A stretch of DNA of 64,000 nt, taken from the NCBI GenBank assembly GCA_018389105.1, contig JACATO010000036.1, positions 248,001 to 312,000 of the forward strand, read 5' to 3'. The position numbers were made by a program, and so were the translations under genes. Source of the stretch: Nautilus pompilius. Taxonomy: Eukaryota > Mollusca > Cephalopoda > Nautilida > Nautilidae. The notes under the pieces were generated by a model. It made no database searches and had not been told where the DNA came from. It saw only the letters and a list, made by a program, of their open reading frames with translations. Shown here piece after piece: positions 1 through 12,152 of this stretch. Position 1 is the stretch's first letter. Every line of letters begins with the position of its first letter.

Positions 1-74
1 ATAGAGGCTTCAGTAGGCATAATTATATGTGAACTTAACAACTGATGTATGGAAAAAAGTAATCATCGGACAAA

Positions 75-290
75 TCAAAGTTTGAGATGTTTGGTTAAGT
101 CATTGCTGTACTTGTTTAGAGACAGGCTGGTGGGTGCTTGATGAATCAGTGTATCATTCCTATAGTAGAACACAGGGGTGGTAGTGTCATGATTTGGACC
201 TGTTTTTATGTGAATAGAAAGGTATGGAATTGTAGGAACAATCCATAAAGAACAATATTTTCCAAAGTCTAAGGTTTCTTCTTTCAACGA
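75..290 (+). pseudogene. Tc1-like transposase fragment (relic)
   Basis: In the plus direction this stretch reads GGSVMIWTCF near 177-215. That matches the GGGSVMVWGCF block just before the second catalytic Asp in Tc1-family DDE transposases. The following codons keep family flavour (a GTIHKEQYF-like string near 231-260) only after a frame change. No termini, start or downstream catalytic motif remain, so this is a small dead fragment cut off on the left by the window or by decay. The open frame on the opposite strand over the same bases is a shadow. Confidence 0.4.
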
Positions 291-1553
291 CTCTAAACAT
301 TCTCATCTAAAAACTACACTGAAACAAGGAATATGTTATATAGTGTTTGTCCATCACAGTCACTAACTAGCCTTATTATCTGTTACACAAGTATGCAATA
401 AAAGATTTAAGTGAAAATTAACAAGTTGTGTGTTTGTAATTGTTCATTCATGCAATTCGTTGAATGTTATAATAACCACTAAAATTAAATAAAAACTGTA
501 AAGTTTTTTTCTTGTAAATGTACCTTTGGTTCCAAACTTTTGAATCAAAATTTGTATATCAGTCTAGCAGAGCATATATACGTTACTTTATTAAGATGTG
601 TTGTATTTTATGGAGTGGATTTAATCACTGGAGAGTACCAATGAAACAGGTTAGTAGCAAACAACATGCAGAATAAATAAAGAAATTGGATTAATATTAA
701 TGGAAATATTGCCCACTAATCCCACCTGTATACCACCGAATGCCATACCTCACTAGAACAATTTTTGCATGTTTCTTGTGACAGTTCTGGTACTTTATTT
801 CTCTCTTAAGCTTTGCAATTTGTTTTTATAAATGTACGATAATAATGAGCAGTGCCTATAAAGTTCAGTTTTGGTTCTGGTGCCAATGTTTATGAAACTT
901 GCAAGGGATCAACAGGAGCACATGGGCCTAACCAACTGCATTGTTTTTGAATGAATACACAAATCTGTAGAAAACACTTCAAAGTTTATTTTTTATATTG
1001 TTTGTTCTTAAAAAGATAAATGCATATTTTTTGTACAGTTACAGTGAAGTTGGAATATTTGAATGGATAAAATAATGAGTTTATATATTTTGTCTGGTCC
1101 TTTAATACATGATATAGATTTATTCAAAGTATCATTATGTATCAAGTCAGATTCCAGTCTTGTAGTCATGAACTCATGCAGCTCATGAAGTTCGGACTCT
1201 GAAATCAAAGTGTATGCACTTAAATATGAAAGGGCTCTATTAACTGTTTATTTTATCTATAAAAAAATAGTCTGCGGCAATTTCAAGTTAGATCAAACAC
1301 ATGCCTTCAAACTGATCCTGAAATTTTAAAATAGAAATGATATTACTAGTGTATTCAAGCAACTTCATTTTATTCTCTTTCCATAAATATCTTATCAGTT
1401 TCTTTGATTAAATTTTCAGAAAGTAATTTTGATTGATTTATTCTTTGAGAGGTTTGTATATCAGCCATTCATACTGTTTGCTGGTTAATATGAAGACCAA
1501 CCTTGGTGTATTTTAAGATATCACTTTTTCATTTCTTCATCTGTATATTTTAG
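291..1553. other. AT-rich DNA, no gene seen
   Basis: No recognisable protein, RNA gene or repeat family was seen. It contains scattered AATAAA-type strings and short homopolymers only. The minus-strand open frame near 1008-1208 has no recognisable motif. Confidence 0.5.
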
Positions 1554-1627
1554 TGTACCGTGTTTACCAAAGAGATCATCCATTATTTTTAAACCGGTTT
1601 TCTAAAGAAGTAACTGAAACGCAACAG
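1554..1627 (+). other. Candidate coding exon, gene unknown
   Basis: A pyrimidine-rich run (CTTTTTCATTTCTTC) ends in TTTTAG at 1553. Then come 74 nt with one fully open frame (2 bases plus 24 codons, including YQRDHPLFLNRFSKE) up to CAACAG/gttaga at 1627. Start phase 1 and end phase 0 would fit an internal exon. The donor is acceptable rather than strong, and 24 codons can be open by chance. I do not recognise the peptide, and no partner exon is proven. Confidence 0.25.
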
Positions 1628-1737
1628 GTTAGAATAAAACATTTTTAAATTGAATTTGTACATTTCCTAAATGATGTTAGTCATGTGCTTATTTTTTCAA
1701 AGAAAATTGAAATTATATAAACAAATCTAACAGTTTC

Positions 1738-1760
1738 AGAGAGAGAGAGAGAGAGAGAGA
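1738..1760. repeat. (GA)n microsatellite
   Basis: About eleven GA units, followed by a looser AATGGAGAGAG tail. Confidence 0.9.
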
Positions 1761-3158
1761 AATGGAGAGAGTTGATGCAGTCTAATAATATATTGTCATC
1801 TATTCCTGTCTAAAAAATACTGATTGAAAAAAATTAGTGGCCTCTTTGTACCTATTCCATGTTGTCATGGTAATATAGTTTGGTATCTTTAGTTCATTAA
1901 TGTTAGTGTATGCCTTGCAGGTTTAAAGTAAATCTTATAGAGTTTAATACCAATTTTAAAGTCTGGATGCTGCTGGTACCTTGATAATAGGACAAGCCAT
2001 CTTAACATATGCTAAACTTACAAAGTACTTTTTTGATTTGCAGCATTAAAAAAAATCTTTGCTTGGACATTTGCATGTTGTTTGCAGTTGCAAACAACGT
2101 TACAGAACAGCACTTATCTTACTCACTAACATCCATGTCTAATGGTTATTAATGATTAGGCCTTTTGCAATTCCATCACTGCTGTACATCTTGAGTTTGT
2201 GGTCTTTGTGCTGGGTGTTATGAATGAAGATTTGCACCCGTGACATGATGAGCTATTATGTAAGTGCCAGGGTTATTCAAACCAAGGCTTTTGGCTATGA
2301 CATTCCTCTCATTCAGGTATCAGTAGTAGTACTTTAAAATTGTGGATTTAAATCTGATGAACGAATTGCTGCAAAGTCTCTTTCTGCCAGGTACCAAATT
2401 TTTGAGAACTGCATCACTGATTGGCCAACCTTCTGAAATGTCTTTGATTTTGGAATATCTTGAATTAAACAGGATTGGTAAGCTCAGTCATACAGAAAAT
2501 TATGACTTGCACACAGTTGACATTTTTGTTGCATAATTCCTGGATATCTTTGGAAATATGTGTGCTGCTATGATTTAGGCTAGAAATATTGATTAAACCA
2601 ACTTTGCACACACTAATGGTTTGCTGAACACATTTCTTCAGGACAAGCTCTTCTCCCTTTGCCAAAACATTAAGCAAGCATGTGTCAGATTAAAAAAGGG
2701 TAATTTACTGCTTATGAGACAGGTTGATTATAAACCTGTTTAGACATCTTGTCAAATATATTTTTAATAACAGTATCTATCTATCTTTTATTTATCTCTC
2801 TGCTCTATCACCCTTGCTTTCACTCTTTTAGTCGTGTCTTTGATGGCTGAACTTATTTTCTCATTTTCCTACATTTGATCAGGTTTCTTCTGCTGTGTAG
2901 CTTACAAAAGCCAAAGCTGCCAAATCACAAACACATTGTGTATGAACTCTGTGAACTTGTTAAAAGCAGAATGCTGACCATGATAGACATGTTAAGGTTT
3001 TTTAAATATAAACTGACAAGTGGCTTTTTGTAAAAGTGAGTAAGTTTTTTAAGCTAATTTCATGGCTGGTAGACAGTGAATGCGATGGCCAGGAAGAAAT
3101 GTGTGATAATTTTTGTGACACTTGTTATTTATTTTTTTTCCTCTCCCATCTTACCCAG

Positions 3159-3214
3159 CTCATGGAATTGATAGTCTGACACCTGAGAGTCGGCTAACCA
3201 GGAGGCACTTTTGA
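3159..3214 (+). other. Candidate 3'-terminal coding exon
   Basis: A very good acceptor (TTTTTTTTCCTCTCCCATCTTACCCAG) ends at 3158. Reading from the third exon base gives HGIDSLTPESRLTRRHF and then TGA at 3212-3214. The entry phase is 1. The acceptor is strong, but the peptide is too short to prove coding and I do not recognise it. Confidence 0.2.
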
Positions 3215-3510
3215 AATATTAAAGCTATTCAGTACCATACCACAAACTCATTAGTCTTGTCTGTATAAAATGTTACTAATTTTGTCAATCCCAGTAATAT
3301 ACTTTCATGATAAAAAACAAACTGGTATAAAGCTTGTAACTTCTGGAAATGTCTTAGTTTCTAGTTTTAAGTATGTGTGAAGTTACATTCCATTTAAGTG
3401 ATTAAAATTTTAAAAAAATTTGTTCGTTGACTTGTCGTCCAACAGATCTGACATTTTTTTTTTTTTTTTTTGATACTGGTACAAATGTTTAATTTTGTGA
3501 TCATTTGCAG

Positions 3511-3605
3511 ACAATGCTCATTCATTGCAAGAGTGTGATGGGATTCAGAATGTCTGCAGTGTAGTTGTACACGAAAAGAAAATACTACTGCAGAACAACA
3601 TGTGA
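3511..3605 (+). other. Candidate alternative terminal exon
   Basis: It follows TTTGCAG at 3510. From 3513 there are 30 open codons (NAHSLQECDGIQNVC near the start) before TGA at 3603-3605. It has the same entry phase (1) as the segment at 3159, so the two could be alternative ends of one transcript. The acceptor is weaker than at 3159, and chance is a fair explanation. Confidence 0.15.
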
Positions 3606-4768
3606 GAATGCTAAAGGTTAATGTTAATATTTAAAACAAGCCAAAGAACTACTTTAAGTGTTGAAAATATTTTTTTTTTTTTTTTTTTGATTTTTAGTCT
3701 CTAGGGAACACAGATAAATTTAATGGTAGTTTCAAAATCCTTGGATAGGTAAAACGAAAATATGAACAGAAATGTAAATAAGGAGGGATAAATGTTCATA
3801 GGAGCCATATTGCCTGAAACTGAATGTCAATGCGTATGTTTTCTAAGGAGATTAACTTTAAAATATCAGAGCAGTATTTAAAATAGCATGTAAAAATCAC
3901 AAATAACTACTTAGTGGGGATTACAGTTGATTGATAATGGAAAACTAGTTACACCATCACAGTATGTTTCAGGAAACTACCAAAAAAATATTGTAGGATG
4001 TTATGTTAAAGTGTGGAACAGTTTTATCTAGAAATGTCAAAATATTTCTGTGCAACTTACCAAGTGTAAGCTAACAGTTGATATTCAGTCATGTGACTTG
4101 CTACATGATTACTTATATGTTAAAGTAATAATTACCGCCTGCAAAAAGTGTTATAGAGAGTAAAACTGGGGTATCTTAATTGATGCAGTGCTAGAAATAA
4201 TAGCCTAAGCTTAGTGTATAAGTAAAAATTAAAAAAAAACAAAGAACTTTGCAGTTATAGGCAGACTTTACAATTTAATCACATTCTACATGATTTCTAT
4301 TGGTAGTGGTTAAATGTAGGTGATATTTCTTCATTCCTTGCATCTCTGTCATAAAATTACTAGAATTTGCTTGTTCAAATGGAGGAGTATTTTTTTGCTT
4401 AGCAAAATGGTTTTCAGGATCAAAGCATTCCTGAGAATTTCTGCGTATATTGAATCCACATAAAATGGTAAAGTTATAAAGTGTAATAATAGGGGTTGTG
4501 TCAGTTTTGCCTGCTTCAAAAGCCCACTCAACAGACAAAATCTGCAATGGAGAACAGGCGCTGTAGATTGATATTGCTTAGTCCCACGCCTGCTGGGAGA
4601 CGTGACTTGCTGCTGCTACCTTTCAGTCTTTTCTAATGGTGGTCTGTGCTTATATAATCTCCTGTTGCAAAATTGTCTTTGTCCTGGTCCTTTTAGCAAA
4701 TCTGTTTGGTGGTGTGCACTTCCAGTACCTGTTTGCTTACGTTCAGACTGGTCTGATTGTCACTGTTA

Positions 4769-5038
4769 TTCATATTGCTTATCATAGGCCCCCCTGCGGA
4801 TGGTGATTTCGTTCTGTTTGGTTCCAAACCTTTCCTGCAGTGACCTGTCTGTCACGACCAACTCCACCTTATGTCCTAAAGAAGTACCACTGGGCATCCA
4901 CAAATGGGGATAGTGATGTTCCTTGTGATGTAATTCTCTGCCCATGAATGCCACTGTAGTTTTATCCTGGGTGTGAGTTCGATGGCTTTTGTTTCTGAGA
5001 TTAACTAGCCTTGTCCTGCTTGATTTATTTCGTTTTCT
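4769..5038 (-). other. Unrecognised 90-codon coding-like segment
   Basis: The minus strand is open for 90 codons between TAG (5039-5041) and TAA (4766-4768). The product is hydrophilic and protein-like: a basic start (RKRNKSSRTRLVNLRNKSHR), a His-rich middle (GRELHHKEHHYPHLWMPSG) and an end reading NEITIRRGAYDKQYE. An ATG lies inside at 4954. I know no family with this sequence. It could be a terminal exon, a decayed gene or part of a retroelement. A second open segment on the same strand lies 345 bp upstream (5383-5595). Confidence 0.3.
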
Positions 5039-5382
5039 CTAAGCTCATATGTATAAAGATAAATTCAGTTCTGGTTTTAATAGGTAGAATTACTACTCAA
5101 AGATTTATTTACATTGTTGACATTCCACTTTTTTATTTTTAACTTTGATCATCTTCCTTTTCACTAAACTAGTTAAAGTTTTCCATTTAAGTGTTAAATG
5201 TTTAGGTAGTTGGTATCTTATTAACTTGACTTTCAAAAATAAAGTGTTTTTTTTCCTTGTTTTATTATACTTAGCATTAATTTTTTCTTCTACAAACATG
5301 ACCGTCATGTAAGTTTTCACTTTCGATATGTGAAGCTAATTTCTTTCGTTATTAACTGTTCTTTGATGACTTTTGGCTCTTA

Positions 5383-5595
5383 TGCCAGACATCGTTCCCA
5401 GCAACTCTTTAATTTCCTATCAATTGTGAAAAGCTGATGGATTCGATTGCCCACATCCTCCTCTTCTACTTGCCTACTCCTGAGGTGTTTTATTAATCTC
5501 TGCCTCTCCAGTGCTGCTGGAATTGCTTCAGGGTGGAGAACTCTCAATGACCTGTCAGTTCTTTTATATGTTTTGTAAGGTCGTGTTCTGGCGTC
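5383..5595 (-). other. Unrecognised 71-codon coding-like segment
   Basis: Seventy-one codons are open on the minus strand, from just after TAA (5596-5598) to TAA at 5380-5382. The product is charged and helix-like (HPEAIPAALERQRLIKHLRS, then RQVEEEDVGNRIHQLF and KLKSCWERCLA) and has no Met. A possible acceptor (ATTCTGTCTAAG) lies directly upstream on that strand. It sits in the same orientation as the 4769-5038 segment, so the two may be exons or remnants of one gene. Family unknown. Confidence 0.3.
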
Positions 5596-6123
5596 TTAGA
5601 CAGAATGGTTGATTGGAACATCTTGAGGGGCTGATGTCAGATTAAGCTTCAGTCCTGTCGCTTGCAAAAATCCGGGTTTGGTGATGTCTTGGGACCTTAG
5701 AACATCTTAAGCTGTTTTCATTTCTCTTGACAGTGAGATCCTCAGAAAAATGCTTTAAAATTTATCATGAACATGAACTTCCGGAACTTACATCTGTCTC
5801 ATTCAGAATTCCCACATTGGTGCTTATGCAGATAGTAAGTCAGTGCAATTTTTATTAACTTATTTTCTGCTGGCATAAGCCAGTTTGAATTCCAAAAATT
5901 ATACTTCTGCATACGTTGGGCACTGATGAGCTAACAACTATCATTTCCTTCCAGATTTTTACATTGTTTGTCAGACAACAGTCCTTTCTTTGTTTTCCCT
6001 TTTCAGATTTTACTTGTAAGAAACACTGTTTTTATTTTCATCAGATCAAAGCTTTAAAAAAAATATTTCCTTCAAATACATTCCACTTAAAGTGAACTTG
6101 TTACTTTTTAAAATCAACTTACA

Positions 6124-6200
6124 GGGGAGCAGTTGGTGGCCCAGCAGTTAGACTATTGGTTGTCAGGGGCCAGAGTTTGAGTCCTGCTAACGCTTTTCCC
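6124..6200 (+). repeat. tRNA-derived SINE head
   Basis: A pol III-like box A (TGGTGGCCCAGCAGTTAGA, about 6134-6152) and box B (GAGTTTGAGTCC, about 6173-6184) lie about 30 bp apart. This is the spacing of a tRNA-related SINE. It does not fold as a clean tRNA and lacks a proper acceptor stem, so it is not called as a tRNA gene. The 3' body probably extends rightwards past 6200, but I cannot place its end. Confidence 0.45.
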
Positions 6201-8702
6201 TTAACAGATCTGGTTCCATCTTTGATCCGCTCCCTTTAGTGAATTGAAAGAAAGGGCCTAGAATCCCTTTTATTGTATGAACAACCCTCAACCTTCTTAA
6301 AAATCACATCCTAGAAGAAGACCAAAGAAGAATATCACTGCTACCCATCCCCAAAGGCAAAAAACATCAAACAACCCACAAAAACTCAACCTCCCCACCA
6401 AAGGCAACAATTTCTTCACTTTCCTCTCTATCAGCTGGTCCAAGTGGTTTCCTCCAGTTCTGGTAGGGCTTTTCCTGCCAAAGTCAGAAGTGGCAACTGG
6501 TGCAGGTTTAGGGGCAATGTTCTCTAGCGGATAACCACAGACAGCTCTATGCTTTCTCAACTAGGGTTGAGACTGGTATTCAACTACAATAACAAAATTG
6601 TTTAATTATTAAGTGCCTTAAATTTAGAGAAAGAGTAACAGTACGACACGTGGTTTTTGCTTTGGAGAAACATTCTGTGAAAAGGCTGCTACTTTATGGC
6701 AGATTTTAGGTGATGTGTTCCCCTGTTAGCGCCTAGAACTTTTTAGCCATCCTTTCCGATGTGCATCTGGTTTTACATTTTTTTCTCAGAGGATGAAAAA
6801 ATATTGTAGCAATGAATAATAATAATAATAATAAAAAAGAAAAAGAAAAATTGATGCTGTACACTAGGTACATAACAATCAAACAATCTTCTGGGAAAAA
6901 AGCAGCAGAAACAATGGAAAAGAGTGCATATCTTTTTGCTCTAAATGTAATGCATTTGTTGATTTTTGTGTCTTAAAGAAATTGAATATCAGAATCAAAT
7001 CCTAACTGTTTCTGTTGGTTGGGTGAAAGTACATTTGAATGTTCAAGTGGTATTTGTACAGATCCGTGCAGTTTTTTGGATTACATGTAATCAAGATGGT
7101 AAATTAGATTTTGGCGTTAATTAATACAACAAATCTGGTTGTCAGCTCTGTGATGAACGTAACCATCGTGGCCAAGTTTAACTTATTGATGCTGATAAAC
7201 CTGTTTGTTGCACGGAGGAGTTAATAATTTTTGTTGTGCAAGAAAAGGAGAGGAATACCCTGATGGAGTAACTCTGTGCAACATAAATTATAAAATTTAA
7301 CAAGTGGTTAAATCTCTGTACACCTTTTCACATTAAAATGAGAGTTCTTTTAAAACGTTTTGATGTATGCACTCTCATTTTTCTTTCGAATGTCTGCACT
7401 TCTTTCATGCTGACAGTTAAACTGATTTTCTTTTTTTTTATTTGAAGTAATTGCCATTATCTTCTACAAAGCTGTTGCTTGCATAGAGGTAATTCCCAAG
7501 GGAACTCGTGTTTCTGTGTGTGCGTTTGTTTAGTTCAGGTTAGTTGTTTCTTTCTGCTTGATCTAAGTAGGACAAGAAAAGTCTTGAATTTGTCGCCAAG
7601 CTGTCTGGGTGTTTTGTAAAGATGAAAGACACTAAGAGCAGTTTGCTTAGGTACCATAGTACGGTTATCATTACAGTGTACTTCGATATAATTTTCCATT
7701 TTGTTGCGCTCTGATGCTTCAGCTGTTTTCATCTGGCTTTTAGTTGTTGATGAAATGATGGATACAAAAACATGTTGGAATACAGAAAAACTTTAACTTT
7801 ATTCCGCTTGAAAATATTTTAATTTCTTTTTAAAAAAAAGAAGTAAAACAACCTCTGGATCCGAAAAAAGTTCGAAAATTTGTTTTATTTTTTTTTTAAA
7901 AATTTCTGTAAACAAAATAGTAGGTTTTTTTGTTTTCTTTCTTTAAAGTACTTTAACTCAAGCATTACTGAACCTATAATAAATAAACACACATTTTGTT
8001 AATCCCAGGATTAATTTTTGTTCCTGTTAATAGTAGTTAGTGCTGAGCATTCTGTTCTTTCTTTCTTAAGGGTTATAATAAAATGAGAGTATTATAATAT
8101 AATAGTACAGAGGGTATTGTGTTTATGATGAATAAAAAGTTTGTTCATCAGCTGGCTTAAACGTTTATTTTCCTGAAAAACTTATAGAATAAAAGGCTCA
8201 TTTTCTCCATTTGTTTTAAATGTAAACAAACTCATTTTGGCATTGACTTTTCTTTCAGGATTGTCAGGAGTCATTATTCCCTTGAACTATTTATTTATTT
8301 TTTATTTTATTTGAGAAAGCTTGATCTATTGCGAGTGAAAGCTTAGTTTTAAAAAGTCATAAATCACAACTCTCCCATTTTAAAACCATTTTTCACGTTA
8401 TGTTTAGAAAACCTACATAATGTCAAACCGGATCTAGTATCTTGCAGTTACAGAACTTCCTGTATCTACTACAACAGCAGCACCAAATTTTAAATTGAAA
8501 AAAGAGAAGAGAAAAGATTATTAAGTGCATGTTTGTTTTCAAATTAATCTTATTAATATCGTATAGGGAAAGTAACAATTACACTTTGTTAACTTTTGCT
8601 AATATACCTTGAAGAAAAAGCTTTAAACTTTGGTGGAGGTAGGCAGATCATTTAATTTCTACTACAGTGATTAAGATGATACATTAGCAGTTCTTTTTAC
8701 AG
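6201..8702. other. AT-rich DNA, no gene seen
   Basis: It contains an (AAT)n tract at about 6815-6832 and A/T homopolymers around 7830-7900. Small open frames (6297-6560 and 7535-7732, both minus) have no recognisable domains. Confidence 0.45.
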
Positions 8703-8824
8703 GTGTACGTCGTACCTGCACTTCCATTTTGTTGGAAAGTCTTGCTAAAATGCGATGTCAAGCCTCTGGAAATATGCTCATCAGGCCAGATGAGGCGACG
8801 ACATGTCTTTGTAATGTGACATAA
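8703..8824 (+). other. Candidate coding exon with two open frames
   Basis: An acceptor-like TTCTTTTTACAG ends at 8702. The next ~120 nt are GC-richer than their surroundings, and two frames are open. One gives RTCTSILLESLAKMRCQASG followed by NMLIRPDEATTCLCNVT and TAA (8822-8824). The other stops a few bases earlier. The first looks more protein-like. There is no recognised homologue and no clear donor, so this is a weak terminal-exon candidate. Confidence 0.2.
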
Positions 8825-11637
8825 ATTCAGTTAAGTTTTTTCAAAGCCATTTCTTCTGTACGAGACGAAAAAGTAGTGTATGGACTAATCGAGTTACATC
8901 TTTAAAACTTTGCACATCTGTGGATTTGCATTTCATATGTAAAAAAAAGTTTACCACAAATTTTTAGTTTTAAGCAAGTTAAAATTGTGTTAATTAGGGA
9001 AGTTCACAGAGTAATAAGTAGTTGGTATCTAAAAGGGTGGGGAGTTGATTTGCAACAGTGTTTTTATTGGCAGAGTAAATCTGAAAGCTCAGTGGGTGCT
9101 TGAACAGATTCGTGCAGTTTCTAAGGTTACGTTATTTTAATCGTGGCTTAGTAGCTGATCGCCATTTGTTTTGTTTTTGCTTAAATTTAAGTATTTTTCA
9201 CTAAAAGTGATGCTTGCTTGTAAATCGCGTATGAGTTGCACGCATTTTAAGCTGGTGTGGTCACACGGGACTTCATAATATAAACAGTTATTAACTAGAA
9301 GATTTCCAGCATCAAAGATTGAGGCAGGACAAAGTAAATTTGGACAAAACAGGCAACCGAAAAGTATATTTTGGTATATTCAGGTGCAGAGTAAACTAAA
9401 TCTAAATAGAACGCATTGTGTGGTCAACTAATGTAACGAGAAAAGTGGAAATAAAGAACAAAGATCATTGATGTATAAGTGTTTTTTTTTTTTTTTTATT
9501 ATAGTCATGTATCACCACAATTGCACTAAATGTACAAAGGTTGGAATCGGTGTAGCTGATACTACAAACTAGCCATTGTCTTTGGTTTACTCACATTATT
9601 TGGACTACTAGCTATTTTCGCTTATTTCTCTGCCTTCCCTGGTTGATCTTATGCCAAGTTTTCGTAATTCTTTTTGATTTTAAGTTGATTAATAAAAACA
9701 TTTTAAAAAAACAGTATTAGTAAGTAAGCTTTAAAATATTTGGAAATTAAGGAAAGCATGATCATTGTAATAAATCTAAGTACAGTAATTTTCAAACCTA
9801 GAATATTGAGTTGGTTTACTGTTGCTTAAGCTTCAGATATTTAAAATCTTATAACTGCCCTGATTTAAAAAAAAAAATGAATGGAAAAGGGTTAAAAAAG
9901 TTTCAAAATATTTTTTTAATAATGATAAAGAAAAACGACAAAATCCTAGTGTATAGTTTGGAATTGTTTAAACACTTTTAATGCAACTAAGAATATTTTG
10001 GTGGTTTGAGTGAAAATGTGACATTATTTCATTTTTATTCTGGGATGAGGCAGTTGTCTCTTAATGACCGTGAGAGAGAGAGAGAGAGACGTGTGCATCC
10101 CCCTCTCTCTCTCTCTTGTGCGCAGTGTGGAAGTCCTCAATCTGGTAACACGAGAGATAATGAGAAAGATTACCCAGATACAGTAGACTGCTAAAGGAAG
10201 ACTCAGTATGTTGGTCCTATGCTACTTGAGCTATTACCTTTACAGCTGTAAATTCTTGATGTACACATTAATACTAAAAAAAAAAGAAAAGAAAAAACAG
10301 TACCAGATCCAAATAGTTTACGAAAATCCATTCTTGCATTATAAAAGCAGTAACATTATGGAATCACTGAGTTTGTAATTAATCATGAAACAATTTTATT
10401 AAATTTCAATACATTTTTTTTTTCTCTTGCATTCCTGTCATGAACTAAGAAAATAGTTTTTGAGGAGCTACTTTCTGATTTGGCACACTGTTAACTATTG
10501 CTGACATAAATACTTCAAAACATGAAGGAGTGGAAACTGACTTTTGATGTAGCAGAGGATCTAGCGGAAAATGGGCACTGTATCTCATTGCAATCATGCT
10601 ATTGTTAAATTATTGGAAATGCTAAAAAAAACCACCATGTAATATTTTGAATGGAGTAAAGAGTGTCAAATTCTTAGAATGGTTGGTTTTGGGTATTGCT
10701 GCTTAGAATCAACATGTATTTAAATGGATCTTTCTTCATGGTTTCATGGCATAGGCACTAGAGAACGTTGCTCCTCTTCAGCTCTGGATGGCTTACTGGT
10801 AATAAGGCACACAACCCCAAAGAGGAAGAGATCAGGCATGACATAAATTCCAGATGACCAAAAGATAGTTCTGGTAAGATGGGTCTTGGCATCCATTGAA
10901 GGTCTTCAGACTCAACACTAAACATAGAGAGATGCCAATCAGTAAACCTCACTCACTCAAACATCATAGCACTTGACAATGTTAAAAATGTTGTGCCTAT
11001 ATGTGAGGCTGGCACCTAATCAGCAAGGTCAGCAGGAAATGACTAAAAGCATAGCTGAGAAAGCTATTTCCAGATCAGGTTATATCACTGTCTTTCTGGA
11101 GTTTATGTAAACATCAGTGAGCAGCAGCAAAATGTAATAGTTATTCTGATATTGGCTGTAGCTTTAATTGCTACAAGTGCATACTCTAGTAATGTTTGAA
11201 AACAACAAATTTGTTTTGAGATATCAGCAGTAGTTCTAGGCCATGCCATTTGGAAAATTACATCTTGGTTTTCACTTTTTGTACAAGATTAAAACAAATC
11301 AGTTAAAGTGTAAAAATTTGTTACCACCTATGACCATCTGATACACAGTGAAGTTACCTGATATACATGCTCAGTTATCTTTTTCTTACCAAAAATAATT
11401 TTATTTACTTCTGGCGCACAGTACATTAACCTATCCATGCAGAGCATTCTTTCAAAGGAAACCAGAACTTTTGCCTTCTATGTAGGATCAAAATAAATTA
11501 CCCAAAAAATATTCTGATATGACAGCATCTCAAATCACGTGACATGTCCCGGGATGCATGTTTGTAACTTTGGTTGCTGTCTTGGAAAGGAAGACAAGTT
11601 TTTTTAATGCTTGAAGGTCATGAAAACATTTCTTTTA
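8825..11637. other. AT-rich DNA with GA/CT microsatellite
   Basis: It holds a T-run at about 9482-9497 and a (GA)n tract at 10071-10089 followed closely by (CT)n at about 10102-10116. The two tracts form an inverted purine/pyrimidine pair. The open frame at 10006-10194 is built over this simple sequence. No gene was recognised. Confidence 0.45.
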
Positions 11638-12152
11638 CAGGTTGAGAATCCCTTATCCAAAATACTTGGGGCTGAATGTGTTTCGAATTCCAGAATTTTT
11701 CAGATTTTGGAATATAAATATACCAGCATAATTTGGTATATAACCCATTTGGGGAGTGGGGACTGGGCACAAGTTCATTTACAACATTATAACTGCACTT
11801 GGATACATACAGCTTACAGGTAGTTTTATGAAATATTTAAAAATTATTTTGTGCATGAAACCATAAGAAAAAGATGTACATTTAACCATCAGAAAGGTAA
11901 GCTATCACTACAGTAGGCCTAACAATACCGTAGGGGTAGTATTTGCAGGCCCTTTCGACATTTTCAAAGTATATTCATACCAACAACAAAGCACAAAAAT
12001 TAGGGTGAGTAATGTGCATACGTCAAGTGTGTTGGGACCCGCGTGTCGCTCAGGAACCACCTGGAACTTTCCACTGAAGGCGATCCAAAAATATTTTGCG
12101 ATTTTGGAGCGTTCTGGTTTTCAGAATTTCGGATAAGGGATTTTTCAACCTG
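11638..12152. mobile_element. Pogo/Tigger-like MITE, 515 bp
   Basis: It starts CAGGTTGAGAATCCCTTATC and ends with the imperfect inverse (GATAAGGGATTTTTCAACCTG). It is flanked by TA on both sides (11636-11637 and 12153-12154), the target duplication of the Tc1/mariner/pogo superfamily. Inner repeats of the TTTCAGATTTTGG type occur near both ends. There is no transposase frame, so it is non-autonomous. From memory, the terminus and interior strings (for example TTTTGTGCATGAAAC) resemble mammalian Tigger-type repeats, which needs a search to confirm. Confidence 0.75.

Larger units (their letters stand above)
1628..4768. other. AT-rich DNA with microsatellite and T-runs
   Basis: It holds a (GA)n tract at about 1738-1760 and long T-runs at 3453-3471 and 3669-3688. 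Two possible terminal exons on the plus strand (3159-3214 and 3511-3605) are listed separately. Nothing else is identifiable. Confidence 0.5.

Noticed and set aside
10006..10194. 62-codon frame with RERERER run
   Set aside because: Driven by the (GA)n/(CT)n microsatellite.
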